Positions 8,661-18,568 of a stretch of DNA of 64,000 bases are shown here, piece by piece. The position numbers and the translations under genes were made by a program. This stretch comes from Zetaproteobacteria bacterium CG06_land_8_20_14_3_00_59_53 (GTDB taxonomy: Bacteria; Pseudomonadota; Zetaproteobacteria; Mariprofundales; Mariprofundaceae). Every line of letters begins with the position of its first letter. Position 1 is the first letter of the stretch. The notes under the pieces were generated by a model. It was not told where the DNA came from, ran no database searches, and was given only the letters and a program-made list of their open reading frames with translations. The DNA lies in assembly GCA_002779605.1 (NCBI GenBank), contig PEWE01000012.1, forward strand, positions 62,001 through 126,000, given 5' to 3'.

Positions 8661-9950
8661 TCAGACGATAGAAATCCGCGACATGCCGCCCACATAAGAC
8701 TGCAATGCTTCGGGAATAAGCACCGAACCGTCGGCCTGCCAGCCGTTCTCCAGCAGGGCAACAAGGCAACGTCCGATCGCCACTCCGGAACCATTCAAGG
8801 TGGCCACGTGTTGCGGTTTGCCATCAGCGCCCCGCATACGGATACCCGCCCGCCTGCCCTGAAACTGGCCGAAAGAGGAACAGGATGAGATTTCCCGATA
8901 GCAGTTCTGACTCGGCAGCCATACCTCCAGATCGTAGGTCTTCTCGGACGAGAAACCGATATCGGCCGAGCAAAGTGCCACGACACGATAAGGCAATTCA
9001 AGCGCCTGCAATACCGCTTCGGCATGCCCGGTCAGCTCTTCCAGATCGGCCATCGCACGCTCGGGGGTGCTGATATGTACAAGCTCTACCTTGTCGAACT
9101 GGTGCTGACGGATCATACCGCGTTCGTCGCGCCCGGCTGAACCGGCCTCGCGGCGGAAACACGGAGTGTAGGCACAATGCCGGATGGGCAAAGCATCGGC
9201 TTCGATGATTTTATCCTGATAAAGATTGGTCACCGGCACTTCGGCGGTGGGGATCAGGAACGCATCCTCATCTTCAAGCTTGTACAGGTCCTCGGCGAAC
9301 TTAGGCAACTGGCCGGTTCCGGTCATGGTCTTGCGATTGACGATGGCCGGCACCCACACCTCCTGATAGTCGTGCTGATCGACATGCAGATCGAGCATGA
9401 ACTGCATCAGGCCGCGCTCAAGACGCGCAGCGGCCCCCTTGAGCACGGTGAAACGGCTACCGGAAAGCGTGGCGCCGGCTTCAAAGTCCAGAATTCCCAG
9501 AGCAGTGCCGATATCCCAGTGCGGCGGCACACTGGCACTATCGGCACGCGGCGTTCCCCAGCGGCGAAGCTCGACATTATCATCCTCGCTTTCGCCATCG
9601 GGCACCGAAGGGTGAAGAGGATTCGGAATCTCCAGCAGCACGGCCGAAAAAACCTCCTCAGCCTCACGCGCTTCCGACTCAAGCACCTTGGTGCGCACCG
9701 CAACCTGCTGCATGGCAGTCAACTCGGCAGACGCATCTTCACCCTGCGACTTCTTCTGACCGATCAGCTTGGAGACCCGATTACGCTCGGCCTGCAAAGA
9801 CTCCAGCTCGGTTTTCAGTTCGCGCTGGCGCACATCCAGTAATCGAGCCCGGCCCCACGGGCTTTCCGCAGCGACAACATCCGCACCCCGACGGGCAAGT
9901 GCCGACTGCATCGCATCGAATTCACGCCTGAACTGCTGCCGGTCTATCAT
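8661..9950 (-). CDS. serS: Seryl-tRNA synthetase
   Basis: This class II aminoacyl-tRNA synthetase charges tRNA-Ser and tRNA-Sec with serine in the cytoplasm. The 429 residues match the usual length. The N-terminal coiled-coil arm (about residues 25-110) is followed by the catalytic core with motif 2 [20 protein letters not shown] and motif 3 [17 protein letters not shown]. The start ATG at 9950 overlaps the gyrA stop by four bases (ATGA), so gyrA and serS are translationally coupled. The shared terminator at 8621-8654 lies just beyond the stop. Confidence 0.97.
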   Translation of the reverse strand: MIDRQQFRREFDAMQSALARRGADVVAAESPWGRARLLDVRQRELKTELESLQAERNRVSKLIGQKKSQGEDASAELTAMQQVAVRTKVLESEAREAEEVFSAVLLEIPNPLHPSVPDGESEDDNVELRRWGTPRADSASVPPHWDIGTALGILDFEAGATLSGSRFTVLKGAAARLERGLMQFMLDLHVDQHDYQEVWVPAIVNRKTMTGTGQLPKFAEDLYKLEDEDAFLIPTAEVPVTNLYQDKIIEADALPIRHCAYTPCFRREAGSAGRDERGMIRQHQFDKVELVHISTPERAMADLEELTGHAEAVLQALELPYRVVALCSADIGFSSEKTYDLEVWLPSQNCYREISSCSSFGQFQGRRAGIRMRGADGKPQHVATLNGSGVAIGRCLVALLENGWQADGSVLIPEALQSYVGGMSRISIV

Positions 9951-12463
9951 GCCTCTTCCCCGTCCCCGACGTCGTCCATGCCCTCGGGGCCGTTCTCTTC
10001 GATATCGTCCATATCATCGGCCTCGGATTCCTCGGCCTGCCGTTCAGCCACACGCACTGCACCGATCACCGTTTCATCGGACGAGCAGTCGATCAGCTTC
10101 ACACCCTGTGTATTGCGCCCGATCACCGAGACTCCGTTCAGACGGATGCGTACCAGACGCCCGCTGTCGGTCATCATCATCACCTGATCCTCGTCGGTCA
10201 CCTGCAGGGCCGCGATCATCGAACCGTTGCGCCCGCCGGTCTTCAGCGTGAACACACCCTGACCACCGCGTTTCTGCATGGCATATTCCTCCACCGCAGT
10301 GCGCTTGCCATAGCCGTTCTCACTGACCGCAAGCAGGGTGGCACGTTCCACCACCAGCGCCATGGCGATCACCGTCGTATCCTCCGGCATACGCATACCT
10401 GTCACACCACGCGTGGCGCGACCCATCGGACGCACATCCGTTTCGGCGAAACGGATCGCCTTGCCGCCGCTGGATGCCAGCATGATCTCCTGGCTGCCAT
10501 TAGTGACGCGCACCGCGATCAGATCGTCATCCTCATCCAGACGGATGGCGATGATACCGTTGGCGCGGATATTGGCGTAATCGGTCAGCGAGGTTTTCTT
10601 CACCAGACCCTTCTTGGTCGCCATCACGATATAGTGCTCATCGTCGAATTCGCGGATCGCCAACGTGGCCGAGATCTTCTCGTCCTTCTCCACCGGCAGC
10701 AGGTTGACCAGCGCCTTGCCGCGCGCAGCACGGCCGGCCTGCGGCACCTCATACACCTTCTTGCGGAACACGCGCCCGCGATCCGAGAAGAAAAGCAGGT
10801 AATCGTGCGTGGACGCCGTCATCAACTGCGTGACGAAATCCTCGTCCTTGGTGCCCATCGCCGTCTTGCCCTTGCCACCGCGACGCTGCGCACGATACAG
10901 GGATACCGCATTGCGCTTGATATAGCCCTCGTTGGAGATGGTGACCACCATATCCTCTTCGGTGATCAGATCCTCCACCGAGAGTTCGGCGGTTTCGTCC
11001 ATGATCTCCGAGCGGCGCGCATCGGCATACTGGTCGCGCACAGCCTGCAACTCTCCGACAATCACCTGCATCAGCAGCTTCTCATCGGCCAGAATGGCCT
11101 TCAGGCGGGCGATGGTGGCCTGCACTTCATCGTATTCGGCCTTGATCTTGTCACGTTCCAGCCCGGTCAGACGCTGCAGACGCATATCCAGAATGGCCCT
11201 GGCCTGCAACTCCGACAAACCGAAGGTGCTCATCAGCCCGTCACGGGCCTCCTCGGCCGTCTGGCTGGCGCGGATCAGCTTGATCACCGCATCGATCTGA
11301 TCCAGTGCGATCAGCAGGCCTTCCAGGATATGGGCCCGTGCCTCCGCCTTATCGAGTTCGAACAGGCAGCGACGGGTGACCACCTGACGACGATGGTCGA
11401 TGAAATAATCCAGGAACTCGCGAACACCGCACAGTCGCGGCCTTCCATCCACCAGTGCCAGCATATTGCAGCTGAAGTTGCACTGCAGCTGGGTGTGCTT
11501 GTAGAGATTGTTGAGCACCACCTCGGGGATTTCATTCTTTTTCAGTTCGATGGCAATACGCAGTCCGTCACGATCCGACTCATCGCGCAGGTCGGAAATG
11601 CCCTCCAGCTTCTTGTCGCGCACCAGACCTGCGATATTTTCGATCAGTGTCGCCTTGTTCACCTGATACGGCAGCTCGGAGATGATCAGCGATTCGCGCT
11701 TGGTGCGCGGGTGGATCTCCACCATCGCCTTGGCACGCATGGTGACCGAGCCGCGACCGGTCAAAAACGCATCGCGCATGCCCTTACGGCCGTAGATAAA
11801 GCCGCCTGTCGGAAAGTCCGGCCCAGGCATGATACGCATCAACTCGTCATCATGAATATCCGGCGTCTCGATCATCGCGATCGTGGCATTGATGGATTCA
11901 CCCAGATTATGCGGCGGGATATTGGTTGCCATACCGACCGCGATGCCCTGTGAACCATTGACCAGCAGGTTCGGGAAGCGCGCCGGAAGCACCTTCGGCT
12001 CCTGCAGGGATTCATCGTAGTTAGGGGCAAAATCAACGGTGTTCTTGTCGATATCGGCCAGCAACTCGGCCGACAACCGGCTCATGCGGGCTTCGGTATA
12101 ACGCATGGCGGCAGGAGAGTCGCCATCCACCGAACCGAAGTTACCCTGACCGTCCACCAGCAGATGACGCATACTCCACGGTTGCGCCATACGCACCATG
12201 GCATCGTATACCGCGGTATCACCATGCGGATGGTATTTACCGATCACATCGCCGACCACACGCGCTGATTTCTTGAACGGTTTATCGTAGGTACTGCCCA
12301 GATCCTGCATGGCGAACAGGATGCGACGGTGCACGGGCTTCAGGCCGTCGCGCGCATCCGGCAGCGCGCGTCCGATGATCACGCTCATGGCGTAATCGAG
12401 ATACGAACGGCGCATCTCCTCCTCGATCTGAATCGGTACCGAGGTATCCAACTGTTGCTCCAT
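9947..12463 (-). CDS. gyrA: DNA gyrase subunit A
   Basis: This is the breakage-reunion subunit of DNA gyrase, which introduces negative supercoils together with GyrB. The 838-residue protein starts at ATG 12463, behind a GGGAGAA ribosome-binding site; the frame is open to 12505 but the extra residues are not family-like. The catalytic tyrosine is in [10 protein letters not shown]. The quinolone pocket reads [10 protein letters not shown], with Thr where E. coli has Ser83, as is natural in some species, and Asp87 retained. The GyrA box QRRGGKG in the C-terminal beta-pinwheel is intact, which is needed for supercoiling rather than simple decatenation. An acidic tail ([20 protein letters not shown]) ends the protein. 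Confidence 0.97.
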   Translation of the reverse strand: MEQQLDTSVPIQIEEEMRRSYLDYAMSVIIGRALPDARDGLKPVHRRILFAMQDLGSTYDKPFKKSARVVGDVIGKYHPHGDTAVYDAMVRMAQPWSMRHLLVDGQGNFGSVDGDSPAAMRYTEARMSRLSAELLADIDKNTVDFAPNYDESLQEPKVLPARFPNLLVNGSQGIAVGMATNIPPHNLGESINATIAMIETPDIHDDELMRIMPGPDFPTGGFIYGRKGMRDAFLTGRGSVTMRAKAMVEIHPRTKRESLIISELPYQVNKATLIENIAGLVRDKKLEGISDLRDESDRDGLRIAIELKKNEIPEVVLNNLYKHTQLQCNFSCNMLALVDGRPRLCGVREFLDYFIDHRRQVVTRRCLFELDKAEARAHILEGLLIALDQIDAVIKLIRASQTAEEARDGLMSTFGLSELQARAILDMRLQRLTGLERDKIKAEYDEVQATIARLKAILADEKLLMQVIVGELQAVRDQYADARRSEIMDETAELSVEDLITEEDMVVTISNEGYIKRNAVSLYRAQRRGGKGKTAMGTKDEDFVTQLMTASTHDYLLFFSDRGRVFRKKVYEVPQAGRAARGKALVNLLPVEKDEKISATLAIREFDDEHYIVMATKKGLVKKTSLTDYANIRANGIIAIRLDEDDDLIAVRVTNGSQEIMLASSGGKAIRFAETDVRPMGRATRGVTGMRMPEDTTVIAMALVVERATLLAVSENGYGKRTAVEEYAMQKRGGQGVFTLKTGGRNGSMIAALQVTDEDQVMMMTDSGRLVRIRLNGVSVIGRNTQGVKLIDCSSDETVIGAVRVAERQAEESEADDMDDIEENGPEGMDDVGDGEEA

Positions 12464-12524
12464 AGCTTCTCCCGTTCTGCCCGGCCTTGGCCGGCAAAAA
12501 AACATCCATTCAACCCGACTGGTG

Positions 12525-12601
<77 letters not shown>

Positions 12602-12765
12602 AATGAGGCAGGAATGGTAACCTCAAAACGCCGTCACTGCACCCCTGAAATGGATATCAAACAGAGGGTAGCGAGCGCCATTCGCAAGCATTGACGCCAT
12701 GCGCAGTCAAGCCGGAACTGATCCGGTCTGATGCCGCAGATTCGATCCGCCGACCCTGCAATGCA

Positions 12766-13608
12766 TCACATGTCTCCGGTTTTGGCCTGTTGTTTTTTCA
12801 TCATATGCCGCAGGCTCTGCAGGGCACCGACCTGCACCTGCCGGATACGCTCACGCGTCACGCCCATCAGCCGCCCGATAGCCTCCAGCGTCCATACCTC
12901 CTGAGTAGCATCAAGCCCGAAACGCAGGCTTACCACCTCCCGCTCCTTCGGCGACAATTGCGACAGCCATTGCTCAAGCAGGTCGGCGCGGATACTGGCA
13001 TCGAGATGATCCTCGGGCAGAACGGCATTTTCATCCTCGGTGACATCATACAGCGTGAAATCGCCTTCCTCATGCAGCAGGACATCGGCACTCTCGGTAA
13101 ACTGGCTGGCTCCCTGCAGATCGTGCACACGCTGTTCACTCTTGCCCATGCGTTCTGCAACCTCAAGATCGGTCGGCTCGCGCTCCAGCTCACCGCGCAA
13201 CTCGCCGGTTGCCCGCATCATGGCATTATATTCCTTGCCGATATGCACAGGCAGGCGGATGGTGCGTGCCTGATTCATGATCGCACGCTCCACCGACTGG
13301 CGGATCCACCATGTGGCATAGGTGGAAAAACGGCAGCCATGCGCGTCGTCGAATTTCTCCACGGCGCGCATCAGACCGATATTCCCTTCTTCGATCAGAT
13401 CATCCAGCGCCATGCCGCGATGCAGATAGCGTCGGGCGATCTTCACCACAAGACGCAGATTCGCCTGGATCATCTGCTGCCGGGCGGCCTCACTGCCCTT
13501 GGCAATGGCGCGCGCCAGATTGATTTCCTCTTCGGCCGTGAGCAGGTCGTAGCGCGAGATTTCACGCATGTACAATGTCATCGGATCTACGCTATGCCCT
13601 TTGTTCAC
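12766..13608 (-). CDS. rpoS: RNA polymerase sigma factor, RpoS-like
   Basis: This group 2 sigma-70 factor directs polymerase to general-stress or stationary-phase promoters. At 280 residues it is shorter than E. coli RpoS (330) and lacks most of region 1.1. Region 1.2 begins with [11 protein letters not shown]. Region 2 contains [17 protein letters not shown] and [17 protein letters not shown]. Region 4 ends with the helix-turn-helix [19 protein letters not shown]. The assignment as RpoS rather than another group 2 factor rests mainly on context: nlpD lies 100 bases upstream on the same strand, then yqaA and pcm, the classic rpoS neighbourhood. Its main promoter would be expected inside nlpD by analogy with enterobacteria. 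Confidence 0.88.
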   Translation of the reverse strand: MNKGHSVDPMTLYMREISRYDLLTAEEEINLARAIAKGSEAARQQMIQANLRLVVKIARRYLHRGMALDDLIEEGNIGLMRAVEKFDDAHGCRFSTYATWWIRQSVERAIMNQARTIRLPVHIGKEYNAMMRATGELRGELEREPTDLEVAERMGKSEQRVHDLQGASQFTESADVLLHEEGDFTLYDVTEDENAVLPEDHLDASIRADLLEQWLSQLSPKEREVVSLRFGLDATQEVWTLEAIGRLMGVTRERIRQVQVGALQSLRHMMKKQQAKTGDM

Positions 13609-13708
13609 CCAACCCTCCGCCCATCACAAGCAAACCGGATAGCAGGCTGTGAATATGACAAGCCGTGGTTCGACTTACAAGCTACGCAAACCCCTGTGAT
13701 GCAACCCG

Positions 13709-14455
13709 TCATCGCTTCGGCAGATAGACCAGAGGATCGACCGGGGTCGGGCCACGACGCACCTCGAAATGCAGATGCGGCCCTGTTGCCCGCCCTGTAT
13801 GACCGACACGCGCAATGGTGTCCCCCTGTTTCACAGGCTGCCCCTTCTTCACCAGATTGCGCTGATTGTGCGCATACGCTGTAAACATATCGTGACTATG
13901 ACGGACGATGATCAAATGCCCGTATCCGGAAAGCCGGTTATCGGCATACACCACTTCACCTGCCGCTGCGGCATAAACCGGCGCACCTTCTTTGCCGCCG
14001 ATGTCGATCCCGTCATGCGGCCGGCCATGCCGGCGACCGAACTTACTGGTGACCCTGCCCTTCACCGGCCACTGCAGACTTACCGCCCCCGATTTCATGA
14101 CCGGTTTCTTTGCGACTCGGCCTTCTGATGCTGCAGGAGCGACCTTCGCAGTCGATTTCGCACGCGCCTGAACACGCTCGGCCGGCACAGGAAGGTAGGA
14201 TGATTTGGGGGCTTTGCTGCGCAGATAGAGCTGCTGACCGACATAGATGGTATAGGGAGGGCTGATATGGTTGCGCCTGGCCAGGTCGCGATAATCAAGA
14301 TTATAACGCTTGGCAATATTCCCCAGCGTATCCCCCGCACGCACCTGATAGGCCTCGTGCGCTCCGGGTAATGGCGTATATGATACAACCGTCCTGAAAC
14401 AGCCGGAAAGCAGCAGCACCAGAACGATAGCGGCTATTCTCAGCGGAACATCCAT
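13709..14455 (-). CDS. nlpD: NlpD-like LysM/M23 lipoprotein
   Basis: This outer-membrane lipoprotein acts on or regulates peptidoglycan cleavage at division. The 248 residues comprise a signal peptide with lipobox LLSGC (Cys19), a LysM domain (YQVRAGDTLGNIAKRYNL, about 36-80), a basic linker and an M23/LytM domain (about 125-245). In E. coli NlpD the LytM domain is degenerate and only activates AmiC. Here the zinc and catalytic residues look complete: His147 and Asp151 in HDGID, His196 in YAH, and His227 and His229 in HLH. It may therefore be an active endopeptidase. Its start overlaps the end of yqaA by 16 bases, and rpoS follows. Confidence 0.9.
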   Translation of the reverse strand: MDVPLRIAAIVLVLLLSGCFRTVVSYTPLPGAHEAYQVRAGDTLGNIAKRYNLDYRDLARRNHISPPYTIYVGQQLYLRSKAPKSSYLPVPAERVQARAKSTAKVAPAASEGRVAKKPVMKSGAVSLQWPVKGRVTSKFGRRHGRPHDGIDIGGKEGAPVYAAAAGEVVYADNRLSGYGHLIIVRHSHDMFTAYAHNQRNLVKKGQPVKQGDTIARVGHTGRATGPHLHFEVRRGPTPVDPLVYLPKR

Positions 14456-15057
14456 AAGGCCGCAAAACCTGCCGCAACCAGCACGACCACGGCAAGGGTA
14501 AGTATTTCGAAATGCCGCTCAACAAGTGCACGCAACGGCGCCCCTCCCCATCGCAGCAAAGCCCCCTCCAGAAAAAAGCGTGCGCCGCGCGAAATCAGCG
14601 CTGCAACAGCAAAGCCGGCAAAGGGCAGACCGAATGCACCGGCTGCGATGGTGACCACCTTGAACGGGATCGGAGAAAAACCGGCCACCAGAATCACCCA
14701 CAGGCCATATTCGGCAAACAACTGCTGCACATGCTCGAACTGCGCCATCGCACCGTAGAACTCAAGCAGCGGCTGCGCCACACTGACAAACAGCAGCATG
14801 CCGATCATATAGCCGATGCAGGCACCAAGCAGGGAGCCGGCAGTGGTAATCGCAGCCAGCCGCAGACCCAACTCAGGTCGCCCAAGGGCCAGAGCGAGCA
14901 GAAGGATATCGGGGGGAATGGGGAATACACTCGCCTCGATCACAGCAATGGCAAACAGGGCGACCTGAGCCTGCGGATGGTCCGCCCACGCCAGGGTCCA
15001 GTCATAGCAACGACGCAACCAGCGCGGCTTGAGCATTTCCAGCCACTGCATATTCAC
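14440..15057 (-). CDS. yqaA: YqaA/DedA-family membrane protein
   Basis: This 205-residue inner-membrane protein has several hydrophobic segments and a VTT/SNARE-associated fold. The family motif region GSLLGACIGYMIG and the segment GFSPIPFKVVTIAAGAFGL resemble the F/G-P-x-P reentrant-loop region of DedA proteins, some of which move undecaprenyl phosphate or support membrane homeostasis. YqaA itself has no firmly assigned function. It overlaps pcm by four bases upstream and nlpD downstream, so the three are co-translated in a pcm-yqaA-nlpD-rpoS array. Confidence 0.85.
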   Translation of the reverse strand: MNMQWLEMLKPRWLRRCYDWTLAWADHPQAQVALFAIAVIEASVFPIPPDILLLALALGRPELGLRLAAITTAGSLLGACIGYMIGMLLFVSVAQPLLEFYGAMAQFEHVQQLFAEYGLWVILVAGFSPIPFKVVTIAAGAFGLPFAGFAVAALISRGARFFLEGALLRWGGAPLRALVERHFEILTLAVVVLVAAGFAALWMFR

Positions 15058-15710
15058 CCCACCTTGCCTGCAATCAGCGGCACGAAGGTACAGGCATCAA
15101 AGCGCTCCTCGATGACCTCACCACCCCGCTTGCGCAAACGGACCAGCACGTGCGATCCAGCGTTGCCTACCGGCATGACCAACACACCGCCATCGCGCAA
15201 CTGATTCAGCCATGCAGACGGCACCTCACCACCACCTGCTGCCGCCAGCACCGCATCGAATGGCGCATACTCATCCCAGCCCAGCGTTCCGTCGGCACAC
15301 TTCAGCATCACATTGGCATGCCTGGCCGCACGCAGATTGCAACGCGCCCGCTCCGACAGACTGGGGATGCGTTCAATGCTGTAAACCCGGCGGCACAGAC
15401 GGGAAAGCACAGCCGTTTGATAACCGCACCCGGTGCCGATCTCGAGTACGCGCTCGTGGCCCTCCAGATTCAACAACTGACTCATCTTTGCGACCATATA
15501 AGGCTGGGAGATTGTCTGCCCTTCACCGATGGGAAGAGCTGAATCCTGATAGGCATGACTGGCAAGCGCTGCATCGACGAACACATGCCGGGGAACATGC
15601 AGCATCGCGTCGATCACACGTGTGTCGGTGATGCCGCGAGCCAGCACCTGTTCCTCCACCATACGGCGGCGGGGGCGCTCGAAAGCAAGGGCCGGATCAT
15701 GCCGCTTCAC
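15054..15710 (-). CDS. pcm: Protein-L-isoaspartate O-methyltransferase
   Basis: This repair enzyme methylates isoaspartyl residues in damaged proteins using SAM. The 218 residues include the PCMT N-terminal motif [19 protein letters not shown], the catalytic-pocket segment [19 protein letters not shown] and motif [16 protein letters not shown]. The stop overlaps yqaA by four bases. Its placement upstream of nlpD-rpoS is conserved in gammaproteobacteria and supports co-expression with stationary-phase functions. Confidence 0.95.
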   Translation of the reverse strand: MKRHDPALAFERPRRRMVEEQVLARGITDTRVIDAMLHVPRHVFVDAALASHAYQDSALPIGEGQTISQPYMVAKMSQLLNLEGHERVLEIGTGCGYQTAVLSRLCRRVYSIERIPSLSERARCNLRAARHANVMLKCADGTLGWDEYAPFDAVLAAAGGGEVPSAWLNQLRDGGVLVMPVGNAGSHVLVRLRKRGGEVIEERFDACTFVPLIAGKVG

Positions 15711-15743
15711 AATGGAAACAGCGATGATCCGGCCCCGTGGAAA

Positions 15744-15820
15744 TGGTCGGGGCGGCCGGATTTGAACCGACGACCACTAGTCCCCCAGACTAGTGCGCTA
15801 CCAGGCTGCGCTACGCCCCG
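15744..15820 (-). tRNA. tRNA-Pro (anticodon GGG)
   Basis: The 77-base cloverleaf on the minus strand begins CGGGGCG and pairs with CGCCCCG before ACCA. Its C1-G72 pair is typical of bacterial proline tRNAs. The anticodon loop CTGGGGG gives GGG. It lies 32 bases after the merR gene, so it probably shares the ihfA-merR transcript. Confidence 0.97.
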
Positions 15821-15852
15821 GAACTTCATAAATCGGTAAACATGTGGGTGAA

Positions 15853-16230
15853 TCAGGATTCCAGCAAACGATAGATGGAGTCCAGCTCCTGCCGAATTTT
15901 ACTGAGTGTATCCTGCGACGAATTCTGCTCTACGAGCTGGTCGATGTCACCCTGTTGCAAACGCTTCTTGGCACCCTTGATGGTGAAATTCAGATCGTAG
16001 AGGAGATGCTTGATCTGCAGGATGGAATAGATATCGCGCTGACGGTAAAAGCGACGGTTCCCGCTCTTCTTCACCGGCTTGATATGGTGGAACTCGGTTT
16101 CCCAGTAACGCAACACATGCGGCTCGATATCACACAACTCGCTGACCTCGCGAATAGCGAAAAACAGCTTGTCCGGCAAATCGGGGACTTCCACCCCGGC
16201 ATTGCGCAGTGCCTGCATCTGGCGAGTCAT
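15853..16230 (-). CDS. MerR-family transcriptional regulator
   Basis: This 125-residue protein carries an N-terminal MerR winged helix (FAIREVSELCDIEPHVLRYW followed by SGNRRFYRQRDI) and a short C-terminal dimerisation helix. It has no obvious effector-binding domain or metal-ligand cysteines. It overlaps ihfA by four bases. An ihfA-merR-tRNA-Pro arrangement is common in proteobacteria, usually after pheST, which are absent here. The target genes are unknown. Confidence 0.9.
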   Translation of the reverse strand: MTRQMQALRNAGVEVPDLPDKLFFAIREVSELCDIEPHVLRYWETEFHHIKPVKKSGNRRFYRQRDIYSILQIKHLLYDLNFTIKGAKKRLQQGDIDQLVEQNSSQDTLSKIRQELDSIYRLLES

Positions 16231-16523
16231 TCACTTCCTCCAACAACCTTCTGCTTGAGCAGATGACTGGCGCGGAAGGTTACCACGCGACGCGAGGAAA
16301 TTGTAATCTCATCACCCGTCTTGGGATTGCGACCACGACGCTCATGCTTGGCGCGCACGACAAAATGACCAAAACCCGAAAGCTTCACGTCCTCACCACG
16401 GGTCAACGTCTGGCGAATAATATCCAGAACGGACTCCACGATTTGCCCGGACTCTTTCTTCGACAATCCGACATGTTCATGCACGGACTGGGCTATTTCA
16501 GCTTTGGTCAAAAAATCCTCCAT
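16227..16523 (-). CDS. ihfA: Integration host factor alpha subunit
   Basis: IHF bends DNA at specific sites and assists transcription, replication and recombination. The 98-residue protein has the DNABII motif pattern: LTKAEIAQSVHEHVGLSKKE, VKLSGFGHFVVR and the DNA-intercalating arm GRNPKTGDEI. The combination with RRVVTF downstream favours the alpha subunit over HU. A good sigma-70-type promoter lies just upstream (16572-16600). The ATG at 16523 is followed by the co-translated merR. Confidence 0.93.
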   Translation of the reverse strand: MEDFLTKAEIAQSVHEHVGLSKKESGQIVESVLDIIRQTLTRGEDVKLSGFGHFVVRAKHERRGRNPKTGDEITISSRRVVTFRASHLLKQKVVGGSE

Positions 16524-16571
16524 GCCTTGAATTACATGACAGTGGCATGACTTCCCTAGAAATCACTTGTG

Positions 16572-16600
16572 ACAATATCCGGAACCCTTTGTTTAGTCAA
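16572..16600 (-). promoter_or_regulatory. Putative sigma-70 promoter of ihfA
   Basis: On the minus strand, TTGACT (16595-16600) and TATTGT (16572-16577) are separated by 17 bases and lie about 50 bases upstream of the ihfA start. It matches 5 of 6 bases at -35 and 4 of 6 at -10. Confidence 0.6.
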
Positions 16601-16625
16601 AGGTTTTTTGCAATCAAGAGGTGAC

Positions 16626-17321
16626 TCAGGAAGCGATAATACCGTCATGCAGCAGCAATTGCCGGTCACAGGCATCGGCAAGAATGCGGCTATGGGTGAC
16701 CATGATAGCCGAGGCATACTCTTCCCTGCACAACTGCCGCATGGCAAGAAACACATCTTCAGCCGTCCGCTCGTCAAGATTTCCGGTCGGCTCATCCGCC
16801 AAAAGCAGGCGGGGTTTTCCGACCAGACTGCGCGCGACAGCCACGCGTTGCGCCTCGCCACCGGACAATTTTCCCGGCCTGTGCGAAGTCCGATCGGACA
16901 GACCCATGCGGCCCAGCAGGTTTACAGCCCGTTCTGCCGCATTCTCGCGCGACTCGCCACGCACCAGCAAAGGCATCATCACATTCTCAAGTGCCGACAA
17001 TTCAGGGATCAGGTGATGTGCCTGATAGACAAAACCGATGGACCGGTTGCGCAATGCGGCCATATCAGCCGGCGAAAGACCGAACATCGATTCACCATCC
17101 AGTCGCACCTCACCTTCATCAGCAGACTCAAGCGTGCCAAGAATATGTAAAAGGGTGCTTTTTCCTGATCCGGACTGGCCGACGATCGCCACGAATTCGC
17201 GCTCAGCGACCTGCATATCCACACCATCAAGCACGCGAATATCACCGCCGGGCGAGGCAAAGGTTTTTTTCAGCCCGGACACCTGCAGCAGGGCTGCCGA
17301 TGCCCCGGATGGTTCACTCAT
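16626..17321 (-). CDS. lolD: Lipoprotein-releasing ABC transporter ATPase
   Basis: LolD is the cytoplasmic ATPase that drives extraction of outer-membrane lipoproteins to LolA. The 231-residue protein has Walker A GQSGSGKST, signature LSGGEAQRVAVARSLV, Walker B LLLADEPTGNLD and the MacB/LolD-type Q-loop segment FVYQAHHLIPELSALENV. Its start overlaps the stop of the cyclic-nucleotide-binding gene by four bases, which in turn overlaps lolC. All three are therefore co-translated. Confidence 0.9.
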   Translation of the reverse strand: MSEPSGASAALLQVSGLKKTFASPGGDIRVLDGVDMQVAEREFVAIVGQSGSGKSTLLHILGTLESADEGEVRLDGESMFGLSPADMAALRNRSIGFVYQAHHLIPELSALENVMMPLLVRGESRENAAERAVNLLGRMGLSDRTSHRPGKLSGGEAQRVAVARSLVGKPRLLLADEPTGNLDERTAEDVFLAMRQLCREEYASAIMVTHSRILADACDRQLLLHDGIIAS

Positions 17322-18568
17322 GACTTATCTGTACGGTGACGGACCAGCACGTCGATGGTCGCCTTGGCGCGCTCGCGCATGTAATTCTCCACCACCTTGC
17401 GGACATTGGGATATTCTTCAGTAATCGCATCGAAATCCGCCCTACATAGCTCCATCAGTTCCACAGCCCCGCCTGAAGCCTGCACCGTCGCCGTTCGCGG
17501 CCTTCCCGTCAGCAAGGCGACCTCGCCGAAGAACTCGCCTTCAGCCAGCGTGGCATTGAGCACCTCTGCGCCATCGGGAGCAGCTACCCTGAGGCCCACA
17601 CGCCCGGAACGGATCACGTAAAAGGTATCGCCTGCCTCACCGGCATTCATGATGATGTCGTCTTCATCAAAGGTACGCAGGGTGAATTTATCGGCCAGGG
17701 CCATACGTGCCTCTGTCGGCACACCTTCGAAAACAGGGGTAATGGCAAGCACGCGCGCCAGCACACGTTCGCGGTAGAACTCTTCCACCGTAGTACGCAT
17801 CTCGGGATGTCCCTCGACCCAGCGATCAAAGGTATCGCGATCCACCACCAGAATACTGCATTCGCTTTCCGCGATCGCCTCATCTTTGTGGGCGACACGC
17901 GACATAAAGGCCCGCTCACCGAAGAAATCACCTTCTTTTAGATGCGAGAAAACCTTCTTGCGTCCCCGCGCATCAATCGCCTGCAGAGAAACCTGCCCCA
18001 TACCGATCAGATACAGATGTTCACCGGGCTCTCCGGCCTTGTAAATTTCCTCACCCGCATCGACATGGCGCAATTGCAGGGAATTGATAAAGGAGTCGAG
18101 ATGCTCACCGGACATGCCGGATAAGAGCGGCGTATTACCCAGACCGGCGCGGATATTGTCTGCGGCGGGCACCGCATCCCTGGCAACAGATGCAAAGAAA
18201 TCATCGTTTTTGCCGCCACTTCGCTCTTCGGAAAGCTCGCGTAACTTATCCTGGATCTCGGTTTTGCCCGGATCGATCCGCAGGATGATTTTACTGATCG
18301 CAATGGCCTGCACCACGTAACCCTGTGCCGCATATGCCTTGGCAATCCTGCAGTAATCATTCACAGAACCAGCTGCATCACCGGTCTTCTCTCGCAACTC
18401 GGCAAGCTTCGCGTAAAGTCGAAGATCGTCCGGCGTTTCCTCGTGCAACTGGATATACAGAGTCAGGGCGCGCGCAAAGTCGCCCGCGAGCAGAGCATGG
18501 CTGGCCTCTTCACGCAGAGCCTTGCCGGTTTTTTTCTTGTCGCCACCGAAAAGGGAGAATTTACTCAT
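17318..18568 (-). CDS. Tandem cyclic-nucleotide-binding domain protein
   Basis: This 416-residue cytoplasmic protein starts at ATG 18568. The frame is open to 18604, but that would overlap lolC further. Residues 15-110 resemble TPR helices. Two cNMP-binding (Crp-type beta-roll) domains follow at about 146-260 and 275-390, each with a phosphate-binding-cassette-like segment (GDFFGERAFMSR and GEFFGEVALLTGRPRTATV). The second retains the canonical G-E-x-A-L-L-x-x-x-x-R-T-A pattern; the first is more divergent (ERAF). There is no DNA-binding domain and no enzymatic domain. It is embedded between lolC and lolD with short overlaps on both sides, an unusual place for such a protein. Confidence 0.85.
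   Translation of the reverse strand: MSKFSLFGGDKKKTGKALREEASHALLAGDFARALTLYIQLHEETPDDLRLYAKLAELREKTGDAAGSVNDYCRIAKAYAAQGYVVQAIAISKIILRIDPGKTEIQDKLRELSEERSGGKNDDFFASVARDAVPAADNIRAGLGNTPLLSGMSGEHLDSFINSLQLRHVDAGEEIYKAGEPGEHLYLIGMGQVSLQAIDARGRKKVFSHLKEGDFFGERAFMSRVAHKDEAIAESECSILVVDRDTFDRWVEGHPEMRTTVEEFYRERVLARVLAITPVFEGVPTEARMALADKFTLRTFDEDDIIMNAGEAGDTFYVIRSGRVGLRVAAPDGAEVLNATLAEGEFFGEVALLTGRPRTATVQASGGAVELMELCRADFDAITEEYPNVRKVVENYMRERAKATIDVLVRHRTDKS

Noticed and set aside
10634-11953. 439-codon frame opposite gyrA
   Set aside because: GyrA is certain and the antisense reading has no domain pattern; it is an artefact of third-position GC bias.
11900-12463. Quinolone-resistance mutation in gyrA
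   Set aside because: Thr at the Ser83-equivalent position is the natural residue in several species and Asp87 is kept; there is no evidence of an acquired change.
15555-15839. Frame over the tRNA-Pro reading [19 protein letters not shown]
   Set aside because: It is again a translation through a tRNA gene and overlaps pcm.
16581-16609. Plus-strand hairpin CCTTTG/CAAAGG with a T-run upstream of ihfA
   Set aside because: The stem is only six base pairs and AT-rich, it faces away from both flanking minus-strand genes, and it overlaps the likely ihfA promoter.
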